Assembly: GCA_003141555.1 (NCBI GenBank)
Contig: PLMN01000009.1
Location: 127,195-191,194 of the forward strand
DNA length: 64,000 nucleotides
Direction: 5' to 3'
Origin: Candidatus Aminicenantota bacterium
Lineage (GTDB): Bacteria > Acidobacteriota > Aminicenantia > Aminicenantales > UBA4085
The stretch's first letter is position 1. Every line of letters starts with the position of its first letter. The notes below the pieces were generated by a model that worked only from the letters and a program-made list of their open reading frames with translations, searched no databases and was not told where the DNA came from. The position numbers and the translations under genes are program-made. Shown piece by piece: positions 8,045 to 17,700 of this stretch.

Positions 8045-9408
8045 GCCTGCTCTCGCGCAACCCGGTCCATCATTCGGCCGCGTTCCGGCGCCGGCGTTTT
8101 CTGAACTGGTTCCCCCTGGGGTTGACCTATGCGACCATGTACATGGGCCGCTACAACTTCAACATTGTCAAGAACGACATCGGCGCCTTGTATCACCTGG
8201 ACAAAGCCCAGATGGGGCTGATCGCCACTCTTGGCTTCTGGACCTATGGGCTGAGCGTCCTCATCAACGGCCCGCTGGCCGACCGATTCGGCGGGCGCAA
8301 GGCGATCCTGATCGGAGCACTGGGGGCCGGGACGCTCAACCTGGGCGTCGGCCTGATGTTCTTCAACGGCTGGACGGGCCACGTCCTCTGGAACATGAGC
8401 TGGCTCTGGAGCCTGAACATGTATTTCCAGAGCTTCGGCGCGCTCTCCGTGGTCAAGGTCAACAGCACCTGGTTCCACGTGCGCGAGCGCGGCATCTTCG
8501 GCGGCATCTTCGGGATCATGATCTCGTCCGGCTATTTCCTGGCCACCACCGTCGGCTCGGTGCTGCTGGCCACCTTCGCCAACTGGAACGTCATCTGGTT
8601 CGTGCCGGCCGCGGCCATGGTCGTGATGTTCCTGGTCGACCTGGTCCTGGTGCGCAACCGCCCCAGCCATGCCGGATACGCCGACTTCGACACCGGCGAC
8701 GGCTCCAACGCCCACCTGGCCGAGGACAAGCCGCTGGCCATCAAGGCTTTGCTGGCCAGGGTTTTCAGCAACCCGGTGATCATTTTCCTGATCTGCGCCG
8801 AATTCTGCACCGGATTCGTCCGCCAGAGCGTGATGCTCTACTTCACCGAATACCTGGCCGAGGTCTATCACCTGCCGAAGACGAACGTGCTCTTCTGGTG
8901 GACCGGCGTGGCCTTCATGCTGGGCGGGATCTTCGGCGGCCTGTTGTGCGGGTGGATGAGCGACAATCTGTTCCAGTCCCGGCGCCCGCCCGTGGCCTTC
9001 TTCTTCTATCTGGTCCAGGTGGTCATGCTGGCCCTGCTGGGCTTCAGCCTGGGCCGCGGCACGTGGCTCGGACAGCTCTGGGCGGTCGTTCTGCTGGGCC
9101 TGACGGCCATGTTCATCTTCGGCGTCCATGGGATGCTTTCGGGAACCGCCTCCATGGACTTCGGCGGCCGCAAGGCGGCGGCCACGGTGGCCGGATTGCT
9201 CGACGGCGTGCAATATGTCGGCAGCGGTTTGACCGGCTTCGGATTGGGCTGGGTGCTGAAGACCTACGGCTGGGACGGCGTCGCCGCCGCGGGCCATGCT
9301 CCCGCGAATGCCTGGATCTGGGTGGTCTGCATCATCCCCTTCAGCCTGGTGGGGGCCTTCATCATGACCCGCATCTGGAAGGCCAAACCCAGCTCCGCGG
9401 CTCATTGA
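8041..9408 (+). CDS. MFS transporter, organophosphate:phosphate antiporter (GlpT/UhpT-like) family
   Basis: A 455-residue membrane protein with about twelve hydrophobic segments. The first loop has a 'YMGRYNFNIVKNDI' signature and the 2-3 loop 'GPLADRFGGRKAIL', matching the OPA branch of the major facilitator superfamily that exchanges glycerol-3-phosphate or hexose phosphates for inorganic phosphate. A second family hallmark, 'MDFGGRKAAATVAGLLDGVQYVG', lies near residue 380. The GTG start at 8041 is chosen because an AGGAGGT site lies 7 bases upstream and the codon overlaps the stop of the P-loop gene (GTGA). It probably imports a phosphorylated sugar or glycerol phosphate; the exact substrate is not deducible. 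Confidence 0.85.
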   Translation: MSLLSRNPVHHSAAFRRRRFLNWFPLGLTYATMYMGRYNFNIVKNDIGALYHLDKAQMGLIATLGFWTYGLSVLINGPLADRFGGRKAILIGALGAGTLNLGVGLMFFNGWTGHVLWNMSWLWSLNMYFQSFGALSVVKVNSTWFHVRERGIFGGIFGIMISSGYFLATTVGSVLLATFANWNVIWFVPAAAMVVMFLVDLVLVRNRPSHAGYADFDTGDGSNAHLAEDKPLAIKALLARVFSNPVIIFLICAEFCTGFVRQSVMLYFTEYLAEVYHLPKTNVLFWWTGVAFMLGGIFGGLLCGWMSDNLFQSRRPPVAFFFYLVQVVMLALLGFSLGRGTWLGQLWAVVLLGLTAMFIFGVHGMLSGTASMDFGGRKAAATVAGLLDGVQYVGSGLTGFGLGWVLKTYGWDGVAAAGHAPANAWIWVVCIIPFSLVGAFIMTRIWKAKPSSAAH

Positions 9409-9448
9409 CGAACGGCGGGCGCCGCCGAATAATGCCCCCCCTGAGGGC

Positions 9449-10051
9449 CTAGAATCCCTTGCGGCTGTTGTAGACCGTTCCCCGCCGACCTTTGTAGAGC
9501 TCCAAGACGGCGACGGCTTCGGCGCGCAAGCGGCCACCTTCGACCTCGATCCCGCGGTTCGACAGCTCCTGCGGCCAAGCCGCGGGCAGCGGCCCTTCGT
9601 CGAAGCCCAGGATCGAGGTCACGTCGACGGCCGTCGCGCCGTAGACGAGCTTCGTGACGCCCGACCATAAGACGGCGCCCAGGCACATCAAACAGGGTTG
9701 AGAGCTGGTCAGCAGCTCGGTGGGAAGGGCGGCGTCATGGCCCAGGTCCCAGTGCCCCAGGCGCTTCTGGGCGAAGGCGATGGCCATGATCTCCGCATGG
9801 GCCGGCGACAAGGTCAGCGGTTCGACGCGGTTGACCCCGGCGGCCAGCAGCCGCCCGCTCGAGGCGGCGAAGACCCCGGCCGCGAACGGCCCGCCGCTCT
9901 CCTCCTCGACGTTTCTCCGCGACAGCCCGATGACCCAGCGCAGGCGCTCTTCGGGATCGGGAAGGACGATGTTCCGGCCGGACGTCATGTCCTCGAGCCA
10001 CGCAGGCAGGGTCAGCAGGACGCCGTCCGCCGGATGAGAGGCTTTATTCAT
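9449..10051 (-). CDS. Nucleoside/nucleobase deaminase (CDA superfamily)
   Basis: A 200-residue zinc deaminase. The HAE zinc/proton-shuttle motif is at residues 85-87 and the PCLMC zinc motif at 119-123, in the order and spacing of the cytidine deaminase superfamily (GuaD/TadA/CodA-like branch). The N-terminal 50 residues precede the domain. The likely role is hydrolytic deamination of a base or nucleoside such as guanine or cytosine; given the neighbouring salvage genes guanine is attractive, but sequence alone does not decide. An ATG at 10051 is preferred to the GTG one codon upstream. TATAAT (10060-10065) lies only 8 bases before this ATG, so the message is probably leaderless. Confidence 0.8.
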   Translation of the reverse strand: MNKASHPADGVLLTLPAWLEDMTSGRNIVLPDPEERLRWVIGLSRRNVEEESGGPFAAGVFAASSGRLLAAGVNRVEPLTLSPAHAEIMAIAFAQKRLGHWDLGHDAALPTELLTSSQPCLMCLGAVLWSGVTKLVYGATAVDVTSILGFDEGPLPAAWPQELSNRGIEVEGGRLRAEAVAVLELYKGRRGTVYNSRKGF

Positions 10052-10160
10052 CACTGATCATTATAGCATGATAGCATGGTCCCGGGCCGGGCGGGAGATC
10101 CCAGGCTACGCTCGGGACAAGGGGCACCTCCCCGTGCCTTTCGGAGTGTTGCCCATCGCC

Positions 10161-10189
10161 TTGACAACACCCGGCGAGTCCCCTAGAAT
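10161..10189 (+). promoter_or_regulatory. Strong sigma70-type promoter for the 5'-nucleotidase operon
   Basis: Consensus TTGACA at 10161-10166, a 17-base spacer and TAGAAT at 10184-10189. The first gene starts 33 bases beyond the -10 box. Confidence 0.75.
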
Positions 10190-10222
10190 CAACTCCCGAT
10201 TCTTCGAAAAAGGGCGCCTGAC

Positions 10223-10441
10223 ATGCAAATACGAGTCAACAGCCAAATGATCGAGATCTTCGCCGGAGCCACGGTCAAGGATGTCCTGCGCAAATACTCC
10301 CGCGAGGAATGGAAGCGCGTCCGGAGCGGCGAGAATACGGTCAGGGACGGGCAAGGCCACGAGGTCGGCCTGGACGGCGAGCTCGGCGGCGGCGAAGAGC
10401 TGTTCATCAAACCCCGCGCCGCCGCGGAGCCCCGCTCATGA
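10223..10441 (+). CDS. Small beta-grasp (ThiS/MoaD-like) protein
   Basis: A 72-residue protein whose layout fits a ubiquitin-like beta-grasp fold: strand 'MQIRVNSQMIEIF', a 'GATVKDVLRKY' helix start, and a C-terminal 'GLDGELGGGEELFIKP' strand. It lacks the C-terminal Gly-Gly used for adenylation by ThiS/MoaD carriers; the chain ends in a short Ala/Arg tail. It is the first gene after a consensus promoter, and its stop overlaps the ATG of the exported 5'-nucleotidase (ATGA), so the two are coupled. The function is unknown; without the diglycine a sulfur-carrier role is unlikely. Confidence 0.6.
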   Translation: MQIRVNSQMIEIFAGATVKDVLRKYSREEWKRVRSGENTVRDGQGHEVGLDGELGGGEELFIKPRAAAEPRS

Positions 10442-11970
10442 GACGCGTCGGCTTCGCCTCCCTTCCGATCGTCCTGGTCTTCGCCGCTCTTATCGGCGCA
10501 TCGGCGACATGGGCGACGTCTTCGACGCCGGCGACGACCAGACCGTCTTTGACGGGCGAGTCGTCTGCGACAACCAGGCCGGCTCAACCGGCCGAGTCGC
10601 ATGTCGTCATATTCCATACCAACGACGTTCACGGCAGGATCGATAACTTCGCCAAGGTCGCGGCGATCCTCGATGCCGAGAGGAAGACCGGCGCCGACGT
10701 CTTTTTCTTTTCCGCCGGCGACAATTTCACCGGCGATCCGGTCATCGACCGCTACGACCCGCCCGGCGAGCCGATCGTGGAGCTGCTCGACCGCCTGCAC
10801 GTCGACGTCATTTCCATCGGCAACCACGAGTTCGATTACGGACTCGAGGCGGTCCGCAAGCTGACGGCCCGCTTCCGCACGGTCTCGGCCAACATCGAAA
10901 CCAAGGGCCTGCTTCCGGGGCTGCAGCCGTATATCGTCCTGACCGCCAAGGACGGGATCAAGATCGTCGTCTTCGGAATCATCCAGATCGAACCCGGCAA
11001 CGGCCTGCCCTCGACCCATCCCGACAAGGTCAAGGGCCTGAGCTTCAGCGAGCCGCTGGCCAAGGCCCTGGAGCTGAAGAATCTCCGCGCCCAGGGTCAG
11101 ATCTTCGTCGGATTGACCCATATCGGCTTCGACCAGGACCTTCTCTTGGCCAAGGAGATGCCGGAGATCGACGTGATCATCGGCGGCCATTCCCATACGC
11201 GCGTCGACCCCGCGGAAACCGTCAACGGCGTGCTGGTCGCCCAAGCGGGAGCCGAAAACCAGTTCCTGGGCCGCATCGACCTGCTGCTCAGGGACGGCAA
11301 AGTGGTCGAAAAGAAAGGCCGGCTGATCGATTTGAGCAAGGTCCGGGACGAGGACCCGGAAATCAAGGCCCTGATCGCCAAGTTCCATCAGAGCCCGGCG
11401 ATGGCCCGCGTCATCGCCCATGCTCCTGTGGAAATCACCGGCAAGAACGCCCTGGGGAGCCTGATGACCGACGCCATCTGCAAGATGCACGGCCTGGACA
11501 TCGCCTTCCAGAACAACGGCGGCATCCGGATCAACCGCCTGCCCCGGGCCATCACCCTCAATGACGTGTACACCCTCGATCCGTTCGGCAACCAGATCGT
11601 CCGCATCGATATGACCCCGGACGAAATCCGCGGCCTGATCTGGAGCTCGTGCGAAAGGCGGCATGACATCGATCTGCAGGTCTCGGGAATATCCTATTTC
11701 GTCCGGGACGAAGGAGTTCTCCGGCTCCAGGACATCGAGCTTCGCCGTCCGGATGGGTCCCCGCTGCCGGAAGACCGGACCTACAAGGTCGGATTGTCCA
11801 GCTACATCGCCAGCTCCTACCAATTCGCCCACAAGGACCCCGGCCGGACGCTGGGAATCACGACCGCCGAGGCCCTGATCAGCTACTTGGAGAGCAGCCC
11901 GGACTTGAGCGTTTACCGCGAAGTGCAGCGGGCGCACTATCAGAAATCCGCCGGATCCCCCCGGGATTGA
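10438..11970 (+). CDS. Exported 5'-nucleotidase / UDP-sugar hydrolase family metallophosphatase
   Basis: A 510-residue protein with an N-terminal signal segment (residues 1-25) and a Thr/Ser-rich linker. The calcineurin-like metal-binding blocks follow in order: the 'HTNDVHGR' block, 'GDNFTGD', 'GNHEFDYG' and 'GGHSHT', forming the dinuclear site. The C-terminal 5_nucleotid_C domain begins around residue 310 ('NALGSLMTDAICKM', 'QNNGGIR'). Such enzymes dephosphorylate nucleoside 5'-monophosphates outside the cytoplasm so that nucleosides can be imported, which fits the salvage genes that follow. The start at 10438 overlaps the upstream stop. It lies 18 bases before the thymidine kinase gene. 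Confidence 0.9.
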   Translation: MRRVGFASLPIVLVFAALIGASATWATSSTPATTRPSLTGESSATTRPAQPAESHVVIFHTNDVHGRIDNFAKVAAILDAERKTGADVFFFSAGDNFTGDPVIDRYDPPGEPIVELLDRLHVDVISIGNHEFDYGLEAVRKLTARFRTVSANIETKGLLPGLQPYIVLTAKDGIKIVVFGIIQIEPGNGLPSTHPDKVKGLSFSEPLAKALELKNLRAQGQIFVGLTHIGFDQDLLLAKEMPEIDVIIGGHSHTRVDPAETVNGVLVAQAGAENQFLGRIDLLLRDGKVVEKKGRLIDLSKVRDEDPEIKALIAKFHQSPAMARVIAHAPVEITGKNALGSLMTDAICKMHGLDIAFQNNGGIRINRLPRAITLNDVYTLDPFGNQIVRIDMTPDEIRGLIWSSCERRHDIDLQVSGISYFVRDEGVLRLQDIELRRPDGSPLPEDRTYKVGLSSYIASSYQFAHKDPGRTLGITTAEALISYLESSPDLSVYREVQRAHYQKSAGSPRD

Positions 11971-11988
11971 CGGGCGCAGGAGACCCCC

Positions 11989-12558
11989 ATGGCTCAGCTC
12001 TATTTCCGCTACTCGACCATGAACGCCGGCAAGTCTACCGAGATCCTCAAGATCGCCCACAACTACGAGGAGCAGAACAAGCACGTCCTCCTGTTCACCC
12101 CGGCCCTCGACGACCGATTCGGCCGCGGCCAGATCACCTCGCGGATGGGCTTCCAGCGCGAGGCGCAGATCATCGACGCCGGCACCGACATGCTCGGCCT
12201 GGCCCGGGAGGCCAAGCCCGATTGCTTGCTGGTCGACGAGGGCCAGTTCCTGACCCGCGCCCAGGTGATCCTCTTGACCCGCATCGTCGACGAGCTGAAC
12301 ATCCCGGTCATCGTCTACGGCCTGAAAAACGACTACCGCAACCGCCTCTTCAGCGGGAGCGAAGCGCTCCTCCTCCTCGCCGACAAGATCGAGGAAGTGA
12401 AAGCCGTCTGCTGGTACTGCACCAAGAAGGCGACCATGCTCCTCAAGCTCAAGGACGGCCGGCCGGTGGGCGAAGGCCCCCAGATCGAGATCGGCGGCAA
12501 CGACAAGTACATCTCGGTCTGCCGCAAGTGCTACGGGCAGAAGCTGGAGATCAAGTAG
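11989..12558 (+). CDS. tdk: Thymidine kinase (type II)
   Basis: A 189-residue enzyme with the P-loop at residues 9-17 ('STMNAGKST'), a 'VDEGQFL' Walker-B-type segment near residue 74, and the lasso/zinc region with paired cysteines ('CWYC' near residue 137 and 'CRKC' near 178) that marks the tetrameric type II thymidine kinases. It phosphorylates thymidine (and deoxyuridine) with ATP in the pyrimidine salvage pathway. It is full length for the family. A GCAGGAG site precedes the ATG. It sits downstream of the exported nucleotidase and upstream of deoB. Confidence 0.93.
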   Translation: MAQLYFRYSTMNAGKSTEILKIAHNYEEQNKHVLLFTPALDDRFGRGQITSRMGFQREAQIIDAGTDMLGLAREAKPDCLLVDEGQFLTRAQVILLTRIVDELNIPVIVYGLKNDYRNRLFSGSEALLLLADKIEEVKAVCWYCTKKATMLLKLKDGRPVGEGPQIEIGGNDKYISVCRKCYGQKLEIK

Positions 12559-12589
12559 ATCACCGCTCCCGCGCCGGACGCCGCCGCCT

Positions 12590-12618
12590 TTGACTATCTT
12601 CCGGCCCTGTGTTAATTG
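12590..12618 (+). promoter_or_regulatory. Promoter with leaderless geometry in front of deoB
   Basis: TTGACT at 12590-12595, a 17-base spacer and TAATTG at 12613-12618. The deoB ATG is 9 bases after the -10 box, implying a transcript with almost no leader; no Shine-Dalgarno sequence is visible. Confidence 0.55.
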
Positions 12619-12627
12619 TCTTAGGGC

Positions 12628-13818
12628 ATGGCTAAAACCGAAATCGACCGCGTCTTCCTGATCGTTCTCGATTCCGTGGGCGTCGGCAGCCTGCCCGATG
12701 CCGCCGCATACGGCGACGAAGGGGCCGACACCCTGGGCCACATCGCCGAGCGCCTCGGCGGATTGAAGCTGCCCCATCTGGCGGCGTTCGGGTTGGGGAA
12801 CATCCTCCCTCTCCCGGGAGTCCCCCCCGCCCCGGCTCCGCGGGCCTCCTGGGGACGCATGGCCGAAATGGCGCGCGGCAAGGATACCCTGGCCGGCCAC
12901 TGGGAGATGATGGGCCTCCCCCTGGACAAGCCGTTTTCCCTGTTCCCCCAGGGGTTCCCGCCGGAGCTGCTCTCCGAATTCAAGCGGCGGACGGGGGCGG
13001 CCGGCATCCTGGGCAACAAGGCCGCCTCGGGCACGGAGATCATCGCCGAGCTCGGAGCCGAACACGTGCGCACCGGCTTCCCCATCGTTTACACCTCGGC
13101 CGACAGCGTGTTCCAGATCGCGGCGCACGAGGACGTCATCCCCCTCGTGGAGCTCTACGAGATGTGCCGGCAGGCGAGAACTCTCTGCGACGCTTGGCTG
13201 ATCGGCCGGGTCATCGCCCGGCCCTTTGTCGGCCGGCCCGGGAATTTCAGCCGCACGGCCAACCGCCGCGACTTTTCGATGCGCCCGCCCGGAAAAACGG
13301 CGTTGGACATCCTCCAAGAGGGCGGATGGACCGTGACGGGCATCGGCAAGATCGAGAACATCTTCGCCGGGCAGGGCATCAGCCGCTCGCGGCCCAGCCA
13401 CGACAATGCCGAAGGGATGAGGCTGGTGCGCGAGGAAGCGGCGGCCGCGGGACGGGGATTGATCTTCGCCAACCTGGTCGATTTCGACATGCTCTACGGC
13501 CACCGCAACGACGTCGCCGGCTACGGGGCGGCCCTGGAGGCGTTCGATCGCGAGCTCGGCGGCCTGCTGCCCGCGCTCGGCCCCCGCGACCTGCTGATCA
13601 TCACGGCCGACCATGGCTGCGATCCGACCTATCCCGGCACCGACCACACCCGGGAATACGTCCCCCTCCTGGTCTACGGCCCGGATCTTCCGGCCCGGCC
13701 GCTCGGCGTGCGGGGCACGTTCGCCGACGTCGGCGCGTCCGTCTTGGACGCGTTCGGATTGAAACCCGTTTTTCCCGGAGCGAGCTTTATGCCCGAAATA
13801 CGCTCCGCCCGGGCCTGA
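12628..13818 (+). CDS. deoB: Phosphopentomutase
   Basis: A 396-residue alkaline-phosphatase-superfamily enzyme. The first metal ligand is Asp15 in 'VLDSVGVG'; the family block '[10 protein letters not shown]' follows; the cap region has '[13 protein letters not shown]'; and the second metal set appears as '[22 protein letters not shown]' residues near the C-terminus (Asp, His, Asp-His-Thr). It interconverts (deoxy)ribose 1-phosphate and 5-phosphate, linking nucleoside phosphorolysis to DeoC and the pentose phosphate pathway. It is followed after 9 bases by the purine nucleoside phosphorylase. The promoter immediately upstream suggests separate control from tdk. Confidence 0.95.
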   Translation: MAKTEIDRVFLIVLDSVGVGSLPDAAAYGDEGADTLGHIAERLGGLKLPHLAAFGLGNILPLPGVPPAPAPRASWGRMAEMARGKDTLAGHWEMMGLPLDKPFSLFPQGFPPELLSEFKRRTGAAGILGNKAASGTEIIAELGAEHVRTGFPIVYTSADSVFQIAAHEDVIPLVELYEMCRQARTLCDAWLIGRVIARPFVGRPGNFSRTANRRDFSMRPPGKTALDILQEGGWTVTGIGKIENIFAGQGISRSRPSHDNAEGMRLVREEAAAAGRGLIFANLVDFDMLYGHRNDVAGYGAALEAFDRELGGLLPALGPRDLLIITADHGCDPTYPGTDHTREYVPLLVYGPDLPARPLGVRGTFADVGASVLDAFGLKPVFPGASFMPEIRSARA

Positions 13819-13827
13819 GGAGGCAGC

Positions 13828-14649
13828 ATGGATCTCTACGAGCGCATCACGGAAGCGGCCGGCTTCATCAAGTCGAGGGATCCCCGGATTCCCCAGGTCG
13901 GGGTGGTCTTAGGCTCGGGGCTGGGCATTTTCGCCGAATCGGTCGCCGAGCCGGTCATCCTCCCTTATGTCGATATCCCCCACTTCAAAAAGGCGGGGGT
14001 GGCCGGCCACGCCGGCCGGCTGGTGCTGGGCAGGGTCGGCCCGGCCTCCGTCGCCGTCCTGCAGGGCCGCATCCACTATTATGAAGGCCATGAGATCGGG
14101 GAGGTCGTCTTCCCCCTGCGCGTTCTGGCCGGGCTGGGCATACGCAGCCTGCTGCTGACCAACGCCGCCGGGGGAATCAACCGCGAGTTCAAGTCCGGGG
14201 ATCTCATGATCATCCGCGACCACCTCAACCTGACGGGCCTCAACCCGCTGCGCGGGGTCAACGACGAGCGCCTCGGGCCCCGCTTCCCGGACATGAGCGC
14301 CGCCTACGACCCGGCCTTCCAGGAGATCATCGCCGCAGCGCTCGTGGCGGACGGCCGCCCGGCGCGCCGCGGGGTCTATGCCGGCCTGATCGGGCCGTCT
14401 TACGAAACCCCGGCCGAAATCCGCATGCTCGCGACCCTGGGGGCCGACGCGGTGGGTATGTCCACCGTTTCCGAGGCCATCTGCGCCCGCCACCTGGGAC
14501 TGCGCCTGGCGGGCATTTCCTGCATCACCAATCTGGCCGCGGGCATCTCGGCGACCCCCCTCAGCCACCGGGAAGTGACCGAGACCGGCGAACGGGTGGA
14601 AGCCGATTTCATCCGTCTGCTGAACCAGGTCGTCCCCCGGATGGCCTGA
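13828..14649 (+). CDS. punA: Purine nucleoside phosphorylase (trimeric, PNP/MTAP family)
   Basis: A 273-residue enzyme with the phosphate-binding 'LGSGLG' at residues 29-34, 'QGRIHYYEGH' near 75, the base-site segment 'TNAAGGI' near 110, the 'GPSYETPAE' block near 190 and 'VGMSTVSEA' near 210, all diagnostic of trimeric PNPs that cleave inosine and guanosine (and their deoxy forms) to base plus (deoxy)ribose 1-phosphate. The product feeds DeoB immediately upstream. A GAGGAGG site precedes the ATG. The next gene is convergent, separated by a strong hairpin. Confidence 0.93.
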   Translation: MDLYERITEAAGFIKSRDPRIPQVGVVLGSGLGIFAESVAEPVILPYVDIPHFKKAGVAGHAGRLVLGRVGPASVAVLQGRIHYYEGHEIGEVVFPLRVLAGLGIRSLLLTNAAGGINREFKSGDLMIIRDHLNLTGLNPLRGVNDERLGPRFPDMSAAYDPAFQEIIAAALVADGRPARRGVYAGLIGPSYETPAEIRMLATLGADAVGMSTVSEAICARHLGLRLAGISCITNLAAGISATPLSHREVTETGERVEADFIRLLNQVVPRMA

Positions 14650-14652
14650 GCC

Positions 14653-14688
14653 GAAAAAAAAGCCCCCCGGCCGTTCGGCCGGGGGGCT
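14653..14688 (-). terminator. Rho-independent terminator of the TonB-dependent receptor gene
   Basis: A near-perfect GC hairpin (12-bp stem, 14661-14688, TTCG loop) is followed on the minus strand by eight T residues (A-run at 14654-14661). On the plus strand only a short non-T tail follows, so it chiefly stops minus-strand transcription but may also slow transcription from punA. Confidence 0.85.
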
Positions 14689-14727
14689 GTAAAAAACGTA
14701 TTCTTTGAGGTCGGCCTAGGGCTTACC

Positions 14728-17700
14728 TCAATTGAACTTGTAGCGCACGCCGATCTGGATCTGCCACCGCGAGCCGAGCTGGCTCATCGCGTAGCGGTTG
14801 GGGCGCGGCGTCCAGACGATTCTCTGCTGGCCGGTAGTAGGGTCGACGCCGAAGTTGGTGCCGTAGAGCGCCCAGGGAACGTCGTTCTGGCTGCTGACGT
14901 ACCAGGACTTGCCCCAGTCGCTGTTGATCAGGTTGAGGACGTTGATGACGTCGACGGTGAGCTGGAGAGCATTGTTGTCCAGCGCCGGAACCGGGATGTC
15001 CTGGGCAAGGCGCGCATCGAGGCCGTTGTACCAAGGAGTGCGGCTCGAGTTGCGCGGGACGATCTTGCCGCGGTAGTCGTTCAAGCCCGGATCACCTTTG
15101 ATGAACGAGTCGAACGTCGCCCACAAGCCGGCCTGGTCGGCCATGACCGCGCCGCTGCTGCTCACGAAGACAACCTCGCTCTGGCTGGCGGGCACATAGA
15201 CCAGATCGTTGCCCGTGGCGCCGTCGCCGTTGGCGTCGAAGTAGTTGTACGTGGTCGAATACGGCCGGCCGGAAACTCCGGTGTAGAACATGCTGAGGCT
15301 GGTCGGGGCGTTCTTGATGAAATGGAATTCCCAGTTGAAGGCGATGCCGATCCGATGGCGGACGTCGTAGTTGGACCAGGTCAGCTCGGGGTCGTTGACG
15401 TTGTAGCGGATCGGGTTGTAGACGAAGTTGGACGCAGCCTGCGACGACGTGCCGGAGTTGACGTCCTTGGACTGGCCGTAGGTGTAGTAGGCGCTGATCC
15501 AGGAGCGGTTGCTGAAGCTCTTCTGCAGCTGGGCCGACAGGGTATACTGGTAGCCCTTGTTGGTATTGGTCAGGTAGATGACATCGGTATAATACGACGT
15601 CCCGAGGGCCACCTTATCGACGTCGCGGGCATAGGTGGTGCGCCCGCCCGCGGTCGTCGTCCCGAGGTTGCGCTCGTTAAGATCCTGGTAGAGGATTTCG
15701 TTCAGGTTCTTGGAGTAGATGAACTCCAGCGTCCCGATAATTCCGAAGGGCAGCTCGTGGTCGACGGCCAAGTTGGTCCGCAGAAGCTGGGGATAGGTGA
15801 AATTCTTGTCGATCAGGTCGACTTCGGTGGTGAGCGCGGCGACCCCCGTGGGAACAGGCTGGTTCAAGGGATCCGCCACGAAGGGGAAGGACGGGTTCCT
15901 GATGGCGAGCCGGGTGAAGTCCATCCCCGAGTTGGAGAACTGGTTGGAGATCCAGACATAGGGCGTCCGGCCGGAGAAGAGGCCGATGCCGCCGCGAATC
16001 TGGGTAATCTTGTCATTGAACACGTCCCAGTTGAAGCCGACGCGGGGCGACCAGAGGACATTGCCCGTCGCCGCCTGGTTGGTCGGGACGCCGTAGACGC
16101 TCTGGACCGTCGGGTTAGCGGTCGGCGTGCTGTTGATGATGGGCACGTCGACGCGCACGCCGTAGGTCAGGCTGAAATTGGGCAGGAGCGCCCACTTGTC
16201 GCCGATGTAGCCGCCGAGCTGGGCGACGCTGAACTTGGCCCACCATTGCTGGGCGGGCGCGTTCGTGTAGAAGTCATGGTAGTAATACGACGAAATGCCG
16301 TTCTCGAAGTTGTCCAGGCTCGCAAACTCCCAGTAGCCGTAGAGGTTGCGGATGTAGAGGTTGGCGAACTGGTAGAACTCGTTGTGCGTCCCGACGGTGA
16401 TCATGTGATCGCCGACCGCCCAGGTCAGGTTGTCGGTGAGCTCGAGGACGTCCTGGTTCAGGCCGTTGGCGCCCGAATACTGCTCGGTGCCGGCCGTCAG
16501 GCGGTAGCCGCCGTTGACGAGGACGTTGACCTGCGGGAAGAGCGTGCTGCCGACCTCGCGATGGTCGCGGATAGTGGTGTAGTTGAAGATCAGTTCGTTG
16601 AAAAGCGAATTGCTGATCGTGCTCTGCAGCTGCAGGACGGTGGAATTGGTCTTGTTCACCAGGCGGTAGTAGTCGTCTCCAAAGGGGAAGACGGAGCTCG
16701 ACGCCTTGGAGGGCTGGTTGTCCTGGAGACCGCTGATATAATTGTTGCGGATCGTCAGCCGGTTCTTGTTGTCGATGTTGTAGTCGAGGCGGAAGAAGAT
16801 CTTGTCGTTGTTGGCCAGGATGCTCTTGTAGCCGTTGCCGAAGCCGGTCGTGGTATAGCCGTATTTGTTCTTCAGGATGTCGACGAACCGCTGGGCGTCG
16901 GCGACGCTGATGTTGGCCCCGCCGAAATCGTTGGACGAACCGCTGTCGTTGATGACATAGGTCGTCGGGTTCGTCTGCCGGCCGGATTCGACGCTGAGGA
17001 AGAAGAAGAGCTTGTCCTTGATGATCGGCCCGCCCAGGCGGAGCCCGTACTGCGATTGGGAGAAGGTGCCGTACTTCGTATTATCGGGGCCGTTGCCGAC
17101 GTAGTTTTGGTTGCGGCCGTAGAAATAGGCCGAGCCGGAGAAGGAGTTGGTGCCGTAGCGGGTGATCGCGTTCAGGCCGCCCCCGGTGAAGCCGCCATAG
17201 CGGACGTCGTACGGCGCGAGGACGAGCTGGAATTCCTGGACGGCGTCGAGCGAGATCGGGGCGGACAAGCCGGGCGTGCCGCTGCTGTTCAGGCCGAACA
17301 GGTCGTTGTCTACGGCGCCGTCGATCTGGATGCTGTTGTACTTGTTGTTCCGGCCGGCCACATTGAAGCCGCTGCCGTTCGAGTCGACCTGCGGGGACAG
17401 GCGGGCGAAGTCGCCGAACGTGCGGGAGATCGAGGGCATGCTCTCGATGACGGCCGTGCTCACGTTCTGGGCGGCGCCCGTGCGCGATTGGCTGATCACG
17501 GGATTGGGCGCGGTGACGGTGACGCCGACTTCGATCTTGGCCTGCTCCAGCTTGAAGGTGAGGCTGCGGTTTTCACCCAGCTTGAGGGTGATGTCGGTCA
17601 GCGTTTGGGGGGCGAAGCCGGTGAGCGTCGCCGAGATCGTGTAGGGACCGCCGACCAGGGCCGCGGGGATGTCGAATCGCCCGTCGAGCCGGGTCGTCGT

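Noticed and set aside
9409-9448. Terminator between the OPA transporter and the deaminase
   Set aside because: The CGGCG/CGCCG arms are separated by two bases only and no T-tract follows.
10189-13647. A 1152-codon open frame on the minus strand
   Set aside because: It runs antisense to tdk, deoB and the nucleotidase, which all have complete family motifs; the frame is open because of high GC bias, and its composition (Asp/Gly/Arg-rich without motifs) is not protein-like.
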